This document shows, piece after piece, positions 7,476 through 16,016 of a stretch of 64,000 bases of DNA. Source of the DNA: Bacteroidota bacterium. Lineage in GTDB: Bacteria > Bacteroidota > Bacteroidia > AKYH767-A > 2013-40CM-41-45. A program made the position numbers and the translations under genes. Each line of letters opens with the position of its first letter. Within the stretch, counting starts at the first letter, position 1. The notes under the pieces are model-generated. The model was not told the DNA's origin, did not search any database, and saw only the letters and a list, made by a program, of their open reading frames with translations. The stretch lies in NCBI GenBank assembly GCA_016711505.1, contig JADJSV010000001.1, positions 744,001 through 808,000 of the forward strand, given 5' to 3'.

Positions 7476-8897
7476 GTGAAACAAAAAAGTATTTTTTTAA
7501 CATTCATCATTCTTGCCCAGTTCATTTTCAATTCTGTTTTCGGACAGAACTACAATGCAATAGAAACTTTTTCTGATCATGTTGCAGGAATAACTGTAAT
7601 GACAACGGATTCTGAAAAAAAACTTCTGATTGCAGGTGATGAAAAAGGCAATATTTATTTTTATGATCTCATTTCAGGAAAGCAGATTCAAAAAGTCAGT
7701 GTACATGCTGCAGCTGTTACACAACTTCGCTTCAATTCAAATGGTAAATTATTGATCTCTGCAACAGCCGATGGTGAAATCAAGATCTTTGATTTCGAGA
7801 AAAACAAAGTAGTGCAAGCTATTTATTCTCCTGAATATTCTGGAATCGGTTTTGTTTTGTTTTCTATTGCAGATGGATTTATTTATTTCAATGGAAATAA
7901 TAAATTATTTAAAACGAGATCAGATCTTTCGCAAACAGTTAATCAGATTTATGTTGAACATGATACATTATTCGATGCTGTAATAACTTCTGACAGAAGT
8001 TCGTTGATCTATTCTGCGGGTAACGTTATCAAAGTTCTCAATACAAGAACTGATAATCTACGTCAGGAAATTAAATTTGGAACAACGAACATCAGGAAAA
8101 TTGCATTGGTAAAAGACACCATTTTAGCTACATGGTCTGCTGATGGAACTCTTGCTATGTGGAATTATAAATTGAATCAGCTGGAAGCGCAGCCGATCTT
8201 TTTCATGAAAGCCGGTAATCCTTCGCCGCTCACTTTTTCTGAATCAGGCAGATTGATGTGCAGTGGGAATATTGGCAATTGGGCAAGGATCTGGATTCCG
8301 CTTGAGCGTCAGATCTATCAGGAATTATTTATGCATAAAGAAACAGTAACCTCTTCTGCATTTGGCGTAACGGATGATTTCCTTTTTACCGGTAGTCTTG
8401 ATAAAACAATTATCAAATGGCAAAAAGGTGGTGATAAACCGCCCGTCATTGCGAAACCTGTTACAAAAACAGAAATAAAAACAGAACCTACACCTACTCC
8501 GAAAGTTCAAAATCCGGATGTGCAAATGGCAAATGAAAATGTTCCGACAGTAATCAAAAGCCGAAAAGTAATTTCAACGGAAAAGATCGAACTTAATGTT
8601 CCTCAGATCAGCATCTATGTTTACGATAACAGTTATATCGATGGAGATACGATGTCGCTTTTTTTTAACGGTCAGTGGATCGTCGACCATTATGGGGTCA
8701 CAAAGAAAAAATACGAAGTTAAACTGAACCTCATCGAGAACACAAATAATTACCTGGTTCTTTTTGCAAATAATCTGGGAAAGAGCCCCCCAAATACTGC
8801 TGCAATAGAATTTGATGATGGAAAGAAGAAATATTTCTATCGTTTATCTTCAGATCTCAAGACATGCAGTGCAATAAATTTTTTCTATAAAAAATAG
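7476..8897 (+). CDS. secreted WD40-repeat beta-propeller protein
   Basis: The product starts best at GTG 7476, giving a signal peptide (KSIFLTFIILAQFIFNSVFG) before QNYNAIETFSDH; the frame is open further upstream through codons without signal features. About seven WD40-type blades follow (for example GDEKGNIYFYDLISGKQIQ and ATADGEIKIFDFEKN), giving one propeller of about 320 residues. After a Pro/Lys/Thr linker comes a beta-rich C-terminal module of about 95 residues (YVYDNSYIDGDTMSLFFNG) also found in other Bacteroidota extracellular proteins. Probably a periplasmic or surface scaffold; ligand unknown. Confidence 0.82.
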   Translation: MKQKSIFLTFIILAQFIFNSVFGQNYNAIETFSDHVAGITVMTTDSEKKLLIAGDEKGNIYFYDLISGKQIQKVSVHAAAVTQLRFNSNGKLLISATADGEIKIFDFEKNKVVQAIYSPEYSGIGFVLFSIADGFIYFNGNNKLFKTRSDLSQTVNQIYVEHDTLFDAVITSDRSSLIYSAGNVIKVLNTRTDNLRQEIKFGTTNIRKIALVKDTILATWSADGTLAMWNYKLNQLEAQPIFFMKAGNPSPLTFSESGRLMCSGNIGNWARIWIPLERQIYQELFMHKETVTSSAFGVTDDFLFTGSLDKTIIKWQKGGDKPPVIAKPVTKTEIKTEPTPTPKVQNPDVQMANENVPTVIKSRKVISTEKIELNVPQISIYVYDNSYIDGDTMSLFFNGQWIVDHYGVTKKKYEVKLNLIENTNNYLVLFANNLGKSPPNTAAIEFDDGKKKYFYRLSSDLKTCSAINFFYKK

Positions 8898-8969
8898 TTA
8901 AGGTCCCTTCATGTCATAAAAAATATCTTTACTTTGCTTCAATACCAAAAAGACTAAAATCCTCGAAAA

Positions 8970-10298
8970 ATGAAAAAAATCTACTTATTTATTACATTGA
9001 TTCTCCTGATTACAATAAAAATTAATGCTCAGAATTGGATTACTTGCGGACCAGGTACAGCATTGGGCAACAACTCAAATGGCGTCAGAGCAATTGCAGT
9101 AAGTCCCTATGATGGATCAATATATGCCGGTGGTACATTTACAGGAACAGTCAACTACCTGGCTAAATACAACCCTACCACTGATTCATGGCAAGCAGTC
9201 GGTGCAGGTGTAGGTGGACCCGTTTATGCTTTGAAATTCTTTAAAGGAAAATTATATGTAGGCGGATTATTTTCGACTGCAGGTGGCGTAGGAGCCAATA
9301 ATATTGTTGCAGTAAACTCAGCAGGAGTATACAATACAGTAGGAATAGGACTCAATGGGCAAGTTAACTGTTTTGAATCTTCAATGGATTCAGCTTACTT
9401 ATATGTTGGGGGACAATTCAGTGCAGATTTTTCTAACTCTACAACCTTATTACACATTGCTAAAACAGACCTCATTACATGGTCAGCGGTTGGTTCCGGT
9501 ATCACACCAGTAGTTAATTGCCTTACTTATCATAACAATGCATTACATGCAGGAACGCAAAATGTTTCTGATCAGATCTTTTCATTATCAGGTTCCACTT
9601 GGACTCCTATTTCAGGTCTTGCCGGCGGTAAAGTGTATACAATTGCCAGCTTTGGAGGTTACTTATATGCCGGTGGCGATTTCACTAGCCCAAATCCGGG
9701 TGCAGCGAAATATAACAATTCAACTTCAACATGGGGAACAATCATTACTTCATTGCTTCCAGGAACAGTAGTTCGTACTCTGAAAACTTATGGAAATTAC
9801 TTATTTATTGGTGGATCATTTACAAGTGTTGGTATTGGACCGGCAAATTATTTCGGAAGAATTGATGGACCTAATATTCCAATAAAAGCAATTATCACAA
9901 GTAATTATCCTGCTTCCACTCCATATGCAATTGCCAATAAGGATGGATACATTTACCTTGGTGGAAATTTCACAAATACAGGTGAAAATGTTATAAGAAG
10001 TTCAACAACTATTGGAGTTGATGAAATTGACAACATCATTGAAAGTTCTTCTTTCTTCCCAAACCCACTCTCAACAACAGCTACTTTAAATGTGAAACTG
10101 AAAAAGCATGCCGATTCAGCTAAAGTTTCAATTATTGATGCACAGGGAAAAATCGTTCAGGAAAAAATGATCTCTGATCTTTCAAATAATGAAATCAATT
10201 TCACCATTGACAGAAACGATCTTTCAGCAGGAATTTACTACTATCAACTGACAATCGATGGTCAGGCTGCTTCTACTCATCCTTTTGTCATCGAATAA
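8970..10298 (+). CDS. T9SS-secreted beta-propeller (Kelch-like) protein
   Basis: 442 residues with a signal peptide (IYLFITLILLITIKINAQ), then repeated blades carrying YAGGTFTG, YVGGLFSTAGG, YVGGQFSAD, YAGGDFTSP and FIGGSFTSVG, a spacing typical of Kelch/delta-60-like propellers. The last 80 residues form a type A T9SS sorting domain (FFPNPLSTTATLNVKL, then AGIYYYQLTIDGQ, ending PFVIE), which directs export across the outer membrane. Probably an adhesin or surface protein; no catalytic motif is visible. Confidence 0.88.
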   Translation: MKKIYLFITLILLITIKINAQNWITCGPGTALGNNSNGVRAIAVSPYDGSIYAGGTFTGTVNYLAKYNPTTDSWQAVGAGVGGPVYALKFFKGKLYVGGLFSTAGGVGANNIVAVNSAGVYNTVGIGLNGQVNCFESSMDSAYLYVGGQFSADFSNSTTLLHIAKTDLITWSAVGSGITPVVNCLTYHNNALHAGTQNVSDQIFSLSGSTWTPISGLAGGKVYTIASFGGYLYAGGDFTSPNPGAAKYNNSTSTWGTIITSLLPGTVVRTLKTYGNYLFIGGSFTSVGIGPANYFGRIDGPNIPIKAIITSNYPASTPYAIANKDGYIYLGGNFTNTGENVIRSSTTIGVDEIDNIIESSSFFPNPLSTTATLNVKLKKHADSAKVSIIDAQGKIVQEKMISDLSNNEINFTIDRNDLSAGIYYYQLTIDGQAASTHPFVIE

Positions 10299-10335
10299 TT
10301 CGTCAAATTCATCTGATAATTTTATTCAAAAGTTT

Positions 10336-10393
10336 ACAATGGCGATTTCATTTTCTTAAATTTACAATCTAAGAAAATGAAATTTGCCATTGT
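10336..10393 (+). promoter_or_regulatory. long inverted repeat covering a start codon
   Basis: The left arm 10336-10358 and right arm 10370-10393 pair over 22 positions (8 bp, a 1x2 internal loop, then 14 bp) with an 11-nt loop. The right arm includes the ATG at 10377 and the first codons of the exonuclease gene. If the mRNA starts upstream of the left arm the start codon would be buried in the stem. If the TAAATTTA at 10357-10364 is the -7 box, the dyad acts on DNA instead. Confidence 0.65.
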
Positions 10394-11750
10394 AGATATT
10401 GAAACCACCGGTGGAAATTCCTCAAGGAATAAGATCACCGAAGTTGCCATCTATATTCATGATGGTGAAAAGATCATCGACGAATTCGTTTCTTTGGTCA
10501 ACCCTGAATGTCCCATTGCTCCTTTTATCACCAATCTGACCGGCATCTCCAATGAGATGGTTGAAGATGCACCAAAATTTTATCAGATTGCAAAAGACAT
10601 CGTCACACTTACAGACGGTGCAGTGTTCGTTGCACACAATGCACAATTCGATTACGGATTTATCCGTGAAGAATTCAAATCATTAGGATTTAATTACTCA
10701 AGAGATTATTTATGTACTGTAAAACTCAGCCGGAAACTATTGCCCGGTTATTCTTCTTATAGTCTGGGTACACTCTGCCAGAATTTAGGAATTTCAATTA
10801 CAAACAGACACCGTGCAAGTGGTGATGCTCTGGCTACTGTTAAACTTTTTGAAATGATCCTGAACAAAGATCCTGAAAAGGAAGTGATCCGAAATTTTAC
10901 AAAGAATGATTACCTGAATCTCCGCTTCCCCGCTGGATTTGATCATAAGATGCTGGATTCAATTCCTGAACGTCCGGGAGTTTATTATTTCCACAATCAG
11001 GATGGAACAGTCATCTACATTGGTAAAAGTACCAATATAAGAAAACGAGTTCTCTCCCATTTTGCAAATAAGCAAACTAAGAAAGCAATTGAATTGCGAA
11101 ATACGATCCGTGATGTATCATTCGAAGAAACAGGAAATGAATTGATCGCTTTATTACTTGAATCCGAAGAGATAAAAAATAATCAACCCTTCTTTAACAG
11201 AAGTCAAAGAAGAACAGTTTTTAATTACGGCATATTCAGCAGAATAAATTCAGAAGGTTACATAACTCTCTATTCAGAAAAAGTAAAGAATACAGAGGAT
11301 GCGCTGATTACTGCCGGAAGTTTTGATGAGGCTGAAGCAATTTTACAGCGAATTCAAAGTAGAAATAATCTTTGTCAAAAGCTCTGCAGTACAAAGGAGA
11401 TCAAACATGCTTGCTTTGGCTATTCAGTACATATGTGTAAAGGAGCATGTATTGGTAAAGAAGATGCCGATGAATACAATCTGAGAGCACAGAAAGCACT
11501 TGATAGTATTCAATATTCTCATCAGAATTTTATGATAATAGGATCAGGAAGAAATGAATCGGAAAAATCTGTTACACATATTGAGTCCGGTCGTTATATG
11601 GGATTTGGGTATTTCGATCCGCAATTTGTAACTGCACATCCGGAAGTGCTCAGAGAACACATCAAACCCAGAATCGACAATCGTGATGTACAGAGAATCA
11701 TCCGTCACTTTCTCAACACCGCTTCACCATCCAATATTCTGACCTACTAA
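10377..11750 (+). CDS. DnaQ-like 3'-5' exonuclease fused to a GIY-YIG nuclease domain
   Basis: The N-terminal 165 residues are a DEDDh exonuclease like the DNA polymerase III epsilon subunit: VDIETTGG (Asp7, Glu9), AHNAQFDYGF, and HRASGDALAT for the last acidic site. Residues about 200-290 are a GIY-YIG endonuclease module (RPGVYYFHN then VIYIGKSTNIRKRVLSHF) as in the UvrC N-terminus. The C-terminal part is Cys-containing and lacks the UvrC HhH region. Such fusions are known in Bacteroidota and are annotated as exonuclease domain proteins; the role is presumably DNA repair. A long dyad spans its start codon. The redoxin gene follows with no gap. Confidence 0.9.
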   Translation: MKFAIVDIETTGGNSSRNKITEVAIYIHDGEKIIDEFVSLVNPECPIAPFITNLTGISNEMVEDAPKFYQIAKDIVTLTDGAVFVAHNAQFDYGFIREEFKSLGFNYSRDYLCTVKLSRKLLPGYSSYSLGTLCQNLGISITNRHRASGDALATVKLFEMILNKDPEKEVIRNFTKNDYLNLRFPAGFDHKMLDSIPERPGVYYFHNQDGTVIYIGKSTNIRKRVLSHFANKQTKKAIELRNTIRDVSFEETGNELIALLLESEEIKNNQPFFNRSQRRTVFNYGIFSRINSEGYITLYSEKVKNTEDALITAGSFDEAEAILQRIQSRNNLCQKLCSTKEIKHACFGYSVHMCKGACIGKEDADEYNLRAQKALDSIQYSHQNFMIIGSGRNESEKSVTHIESGRYMGFGYFDPQFVTAHPEVLREHIKPRIDNRDVQRIIRHFLNTASPSNILTY

Positions 11751-12230
11751 ATGAAAATATTGACTCTTACTTTTTTGCTTGGAATAAGTTTGATCTTTTA
11801 TGAAAGTTCATCAGGGCAAAAAAATGAAAATTTATTGCGATTAACTCTGCATACTTCAGAAAATTCAATTTACAATTTTTCCGAACTGGAAAAGTCTAAA
11901 GCAACAGTGATTGTTTTTTTTCTTACTGACTGCCCTGCTTCACAAAATTACACCCTGACAATTAATAAACTTCAGAAAAAATATGCAAAAGAAAATATTG
12001 CTTTTGATATGATATTCCCTGACACATATTCTTCCCTGGCTGAAGTGAAGAAATTCAAAACAGATTACAAATTGTCTATCCCTGCTATCCTGGATCCTGA
12101 ATTAAAACTTACAAAACTTCTCAACGCAAAAGTTGCACCGCAGTGTTTTCTGATTGATGCAAATGGAAATATCGTTTATGATGGCCGGATTGATGACTGG
12201 TATTACAAACCGGGAAAAAAAGAACTGTGA
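11751..12230 (+). CDS. redoxin/TlpA-like thioredoxin-fold protein (apparent frameshift at 3' end)
   Basis: Exported thioredoxin-fold protein with signal peptide (ILTLTFLLGISLIFYESSSG) and the redoxin pattern FFLTDCPASQNYTLTINKL, where Cys-Pro replaces a CxxC pair, followed by FLIDANGNIVYDGRIDDWY. Family members end with a conserved tail about 35 residues longer. That tail is present in the -1 frame after the run of seven A at 12213-12219 and stops at 12329-12331, exactly before the next ATG. The gene therefore looks like one of 11751-12331 that has lost a base, or uses -1 slippage. Operon with the cytochrome gene downstream. Confidence 0.82.
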   Translation: MKILTLTFLLGISLIFYESSSGQKNENLLRLTLHTSENSIYNFSELEKSKATVIVFFLTDCPASQNYTLTINKLQKKYAKENIAFDMIFPDTYSSLAEVKKFKTDYKLSIPAILDPELKLTKLLNAKVAPQCFLIDANGNIVYDGRIDDWYYKPGKKEL

Positions 12231-12331
12231 TTCTATCCAACGATCTTGACAATGCAATTTCAAAATTCATTGCAGGTAAAAAGATAGAACCGTCGAAAAC
12301 CACTCCTATCGGATGTGTGATAAATTATTGA
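12213..12331 (+). other. displaced C-terminal extension of the redoxin gene (-1 frame)
   Basis: After GGA AAA AAA, a -1 shift (equivalent to one extra A) gives a continuous frame encoding RTVILSNDLDNAISKF, then TPIGCVINY and a TGA at 12329-12331. The G-C in the last segment matches the conserved GC near the end of this redoxin family. The short in-frame product stops at 12230. Confidence 0.7.
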
Positions 12332-13705
12332 ATGATGATTAAAAACAATTTTACATATTTTTCAATTATCGTCGTTTTTATAATCTCAGCGTGCAGTAAT
12401 GATCGACAAGGGAAAGGTAAAGATTCGCAGCAGCTAACTTATTCTGAACACATCGCTCCGATTATTTATAAAAATTGTAGTCCATGTCACCGGCCCGGAT
12501 CCGGCGCGCCATTTGACCTTATTACTTTTGATGATGTAAAAGGGCATTTAAAAACTGTACAACTTGCCATCAATGAAAGATTAATGCCACCATGGCCGGC
12601 AGATACATCGTACTCACATTTCAGAGACGAAAAAGTAATGACTTCATATGAAATCGCGCAAATTAATTCATGGATAAAAGAAGGAGCAATAAAACGTGAC
12701 ATAAAAAAACTGCTTCCCTCTCTTGAATTTTTCAGCGGAAGCATATCAGGAAAACCTGATCTGGTTCTGAAAATGAAATCTTATTCCATCAAAGGCAACA
12801 ATAAGGATAATTTTATCATGCTAAAAGTTCCCTACGAATTTGAACGTGATACTTTCATCAAAGGTATAGAGATCGTTCCCGGAAATAAAAAACTTGTACA
12901 TCATATCAATGCGCATTTAGTCCAGTATAATTATGGTGCTAAAAAAGAATATTCAAGTGGTAAGTCTTTTGTCGATACAGAAAAAAGTGATAAGCTTCAT
13001 GCTTATGAAGTTCTGGATCTTAAAAATGATGATGGCACCTACCCGCTTCTTACTCCTTCTGTTTCAAATTACTTACCCGGAGTTGAAGCGGCAATGTATC
13101 CAAATGGAATTGGCGGATATAAAGTGAAAAAAAATGGAGCGATTCTGCTTGACAACATTCACTACGGGCCATCGCCTGTAGATACAACTGACGAAACACA
13201 GTTTAATATTTATTTCAGTCCAACAGCACCTTTACGACCAACTTCTGAATTTATTTTAGGAACCAGTGGGATTTCTCCGGTTACTCCGCCATTGATCATT
13301 CCGCCAAATGAAGTTAAAACTTTTACTACGCGATTCAAAGTTGAATCCGACATCTCCTTGCTTACCATAAATCCACACATGCATCTGTTAGGGAAAAATT
13401 TTATTGCCTATGCAATAAATCCGCAGGGCGATACAATTCCATTGATCAGAATAAAAAACTGGGATTTCAGATGGCAGTACTTTTACACTTTTGAAAGAAT
13501 GCTGAAAATTCCTGCAGGGACTTCGATAATTGTAGAAGGAACATTTGACAACACAGTTAATAATCCGTTGAATCCTTTTAATCCACCACAAACAATCTCA
13601 GAACGTGAAGGAAGTATGCGAACAACAGATGAAATGTTTCAGTTGATCTGTACATTCATTCCTTATAAAACCGGCGACGAAAATATTTCACTGCAATCAA
13701 AATGA
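12332..13705 (+). CDS. cytochrome c / copper type II monooxygenase-like lipoprotein
   Basis: Lipoprotein (IIVVFIISAC lipobox) with a haem-attachment CSPCH early in the mature part, followed by PPWPADTSYSHF and a helical segment typical of planctomycete-type cytochrome c modules. The C-terminal 280 residues resemble the copper type II ascorbate-dependent monooxygenase fold: VHHINAH near residue 192 and NPHMHLLGKNF near 350 supply His pairs for copper. Such proteins are often linked to or fused with the redoxin encoded just upstream. Substrate unknown. It overlaps the GNAT gene by 4 nt (ATGA), so the three genes are one operon. Confidence 0.8.
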   Translation: MMIKNNFTYFSIIVVFIISACSNDRQGKGKDSQQLTYSEHIAPIIYKNCSPCHRPGSGAPFDLITFDDVKGHLKTVQLAINERLMPPWPADTSYSHFRDEKVMTSYEIAQINSWIKEGAIKRDIKKLLPSLEFFSGSISGKPDLVLKMKSYSIKGNNKDNFIMLKVPYEFERDTFIKGIEIVPGNKKLVHHINAHLVQYNYGAKKEYSSGKSFVDTEKSDKLHAYEVLDLKNDDGTYPLLTPSVSNYLPGVEAAMYPNGIGGYKVKKNGAILLDNIHYGPSPVDTTDETQFNIYFSPTAPLRPTSEFILGTSGISPVTPPLIIPPNEVKTFTTRFKVESDISLLTINPHMHLLGKNFIAYAINPQGDTIPLIRIKNWDFRWQYFYTFERMLKIPAGTSIIVEGTFDNTVNNPLNPFNPPQTISEREGSMRTTDEMFQLICTFIPYKTGDENISLQSK

Positions 13706-14142
13706 AAACATTTACAATCATAGAGCCTAAAACTGATTCTGAATACAACGAATATTACAGGATCCGTTATGAAATTCTGAGAAAGCCATGGAATCAACCT
13801 GAAAAATCTACTAAGGATGAAACAGAATTAACCTCTGTTCACCTTTTAGCTAAGGATGAAACCGGAAAAGCTGTAGCAACAGGCCGGATGCAGTTTAACT
13901 CTGAAGAAGAAGCTCAGATCCGTTCTATGGCAGTGATTGATGAATACCAAGGCAATGGGATCGGGAGTTTACTTATTGATCATCTCGAAAAAATTGCGCT
14001 GGAGAAAAAGATAAAAAGAATAACGCTCGACTCAAGAGAAAATGCTGTACAGTTTTATATCCGCAATGGATATAAAGTTATTGAGCCTTCTTACTTACTA
14101 TTCGGATTGATAAAACATTTTAAAATGCAAAAAGATCTTTAA
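13702..14142 (+). CDS. GNAT family N-acetyltransferase
   Basis: A 146-residue acetyl-CoA-dependent acetyltransferase with the core motif A RSMAVIDEYQGNGIGSLLID (Q/RxxGxG/A) and motif B ITLDSRENAVQFYIRNGYK. The N-terminal YYRIRYEILRKPWNQP pattern places it with the ElaA/YitI-like group of small GNATs, substrate unknown. ATGA overlap with the upstream lipoprotein indicates translational coupling. It ends 10 bp from the convergent histidine kinase, leaving no room for a dedicated terminator. Confidence 0.88.
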   Translation: MKTFTIIEPKTDSEYNEYYRIRYEILRKPWNQPEKSTKDETELTSVHLLAKDETGKAVATGRMQFNSEEEAQIRSMAVIDEYQGNGIGSLLIDHLEKIALEKKIKRITLDSRENAVQFYIRNGYKVIEPSYLLFGLIKHFKMQKDL

Positions 14143-14152
14143 TTCAACCGGA

Positions 14153-15202
14153 TTACTTTGACTTCATCAGTGTAAAAGCAAAAGTTGTTCCTATTCCGGC
14201 AGTACTTCTGACATTGATCGTTTGCTGATGAGCTTCGATAATATGCTTTACGATTGCCAGACCCAGACCTGTTCCACCCTGCTCTCTTGATCTGCTTTTA
14301 TCTACGCGATAAAATCTCTCAAAGATCCTTGGTAAATGTTTTGAGTCAATTCCAATACCATTATCTGTTACCTCTATCAGTAATTTTTCATCCATATCAT
14401 AGAAGCCAACCTGCGTAGAGCCATTACGTTTTCCATACTTAATTGAGTTGATCATCAGATTTACAAGTACCTGTCTGATTCTGTCTTTATCTGCAACAAC
14501 ATAAAACTGGCGATCACTTCCTTCCTTAAAACCAACTTTAATATCCATTTCCTTTGCCTTCAATTCTATTGATTCGAAAACCTCATTCATGAGATCTCTG
14601 ATATCAAATGTTCGTTGATCAAGAATAAGTTCACCGCTTTCCAGTTTAGAAATTGCTTCAAGATCATCGACAATTAATGTAAGTCTTTCTACAGACTTAG
14701 AAGCCCTCTGCAAATAATTCACATTCACTTCAGGATCATCCAATGCACCTTCCAGTAACGTATGAATGTATCCTTGAATATTAAACAAAGGAGTTTTTAA
14801 CTCGTGAGAAACATTTCCAAGAAACTCTTTCCGGAAATTTTCCATCTGCTTTAATTGTGCGATCTCATCATTCCTGTCTTTCTCCCACTCTATCACTTCC
14901 TTGCCTACATTTGAAATAATATCATTGCTCAGATTGATCTTCTCAAGTGTTTTCTCTTTAGAATTCTTTTCTGTTGTAATTGTTTTGTAGATCAATTTGA
15001 TCTTTCTGTAAATGAAAATCTCAAGTAAGGATTTGAAAATAATAAAAGTCGCCAGAAATGAGACAATGAAAATTGAAACACTATGAATCCAGATATTTTC
15101 AAAAAAAGAAAACCAGTTAAAAAGTGAAGCTGAAATCAATACAATTGATGACGAAAATAATGCAGCTAATAATGCAAGTACTCTTGGTGTTGGATTCTTC
15201 AA
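14153..15202 (-). CDS. sensor histidine kinase (PhoR-like)
   Basis: Membrane histidine kinase of 349 residues with two N-terminal helices (about 8-30 and 38-60) enclosing a very short periplasmic loop, a coiled linker, then HisKA with phospho-acceptor His133 in GNVSHELKTPLF and HATPase_c with N box NLMINSIKYG, G1 DNGIGID, F box FERFYRVD and G2 GGTGLGLAIV. No HAMP or PAS domain is evident, and the tiny sensor loop suggests intramembrane or cytoplasmic sensing. It lies 15 nt downstream of its response regulator gene. The pair resembles PhoR/PhoB. Confidence 0.93.
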   Translation of the reverse strand: MKNPTPRVLALLAALFSSSIVLISASLFNWFSFFENIWIHSVSIFIVSFLATFIIFKSLLEIFIYRKIKLIYKTITTEKNSKEKTLEKINLSNDIISNVGKEVIEWEKDRNDEIAQLKQMENFRKEFLGNVSHELKTPLFNIQGYIHTLLEGALDDPEVNVNYLQRASKSVERLTLIVDDLEAISKLESGELILDQRTFDIRDLMNEVFESIELKAKEMDIKVGFKEGSDRQFYVVADKDRIRQVLVNLMINSIKYGKRNGSTQVGFYDMDEKLLIEVTDNGIGIDSKHLPRIFERFYRVDKSRSREQGGTGLGLAIVKHIIEAHQQTINVRSTAGIGTTFAFTLMKSK

Positions 15203-15217
15203 TATATTTTTGTTTGA

Positions 15218-15913
15218 CTAAAAATCAAATTTGTAACCTATACCCTTTACGGTCTTAATACTCTCTTCACCTATTTTTTCTCTCAGTTTACGAATATGAA
15301 CATCAATGGTTCTGTCGCCTACAACTACCTCATTTCCCCATACTCTTTCAAGAATTTCATCTCTTGTAAAAACCTTTCCTGCTTTGGCAGCAAGCAATGC
15401 CAGCAATTCAAATTCCTTTCTTGGTAATTCGATCCGGGTATCCCCTTTCATTACAACATATTGTTCTCTGTTGATCACTAACTCACCGGCTGAAAAAACA
15501 CTGCTTTTAGTACTTCCGCTTTCTTCAGAATTGTTATATCTTCTGAACAATGCATTGATCCTGCTCACCAAAACCCGTGGCTTGATCGGCTTGGTAATAT
15601 AATCGTCTGCTCCAACATCGAATCCTGCAATCTGTGAATAATCTTCATTTCTTGCAGTAAGAAATGCAATCATCGTTTTTTTGAATTCAGGGATGTCCCG
15701 CAAGGCACGACATGTTTCTATTCCATCCATTTCCGGCATCATAATATCCAGTATGATCAGATCGGGATGAGTTTGTTTTGCCTTAACAATAGCCTCACGA
15801 CCATTACCTGCTTTGAAAACTTCGTAGTTCTCCTTCTTCAAATTATACTCCATGAATTCCAGGATATCCGGTTCATCATCGACAAGGAGTATTTTCAACT
15901 TTTTATCTTTCAT
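15218..15913 (-). CDS. OmpR/PhoB-family response regulator
   Basis: DNA-binding response regulator of 231 residues. The receiver has the acidic pocket VDDEPD, phospho-acceptor Asp56 in LIILDIMMPEMDG, and the TAR and KPI switch residues. The C-terminal winged helix carries EFELLALLAAKAGKVFTRDEIL and RTIDVHIRKLREKIG, typical of OmpR/PhoB. First gene of the two-gene operon with the kinase. The regulon cannot be read from this window; phosphate control is an inference from family resemblance only. Confidence 0.94.
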   Translation of the reverse strand: MKDKKLKILLVDDEPDILEFMEYNLKKENYEVFKAGNGREAIVKAKQTHPDLIILDIMMPEMDGIETCRALRDIPEFKKTMIAFLTARNEDYSQIAGFDVGADDYITKPIKPRVLVSRINALFRRYNNSEESGSTKSSVFSAGELVINREQYVVMKGDTRIELPRKEFELLALLAAKAGKVFTRDEILERVWGNEVVVGDRTIDVHIRKLREKIGEESIKTVKGIGYKFDF

Positions 15914-16016
15914 ATTCGTGTGTGAAATTAACTGCCTTTTGCCGATTTCATGTTATGTAAATGTAAACAAAAGGTTACTTTGACTTCACATTGAACGGCT
16001 AAACTGCACACTTTCA

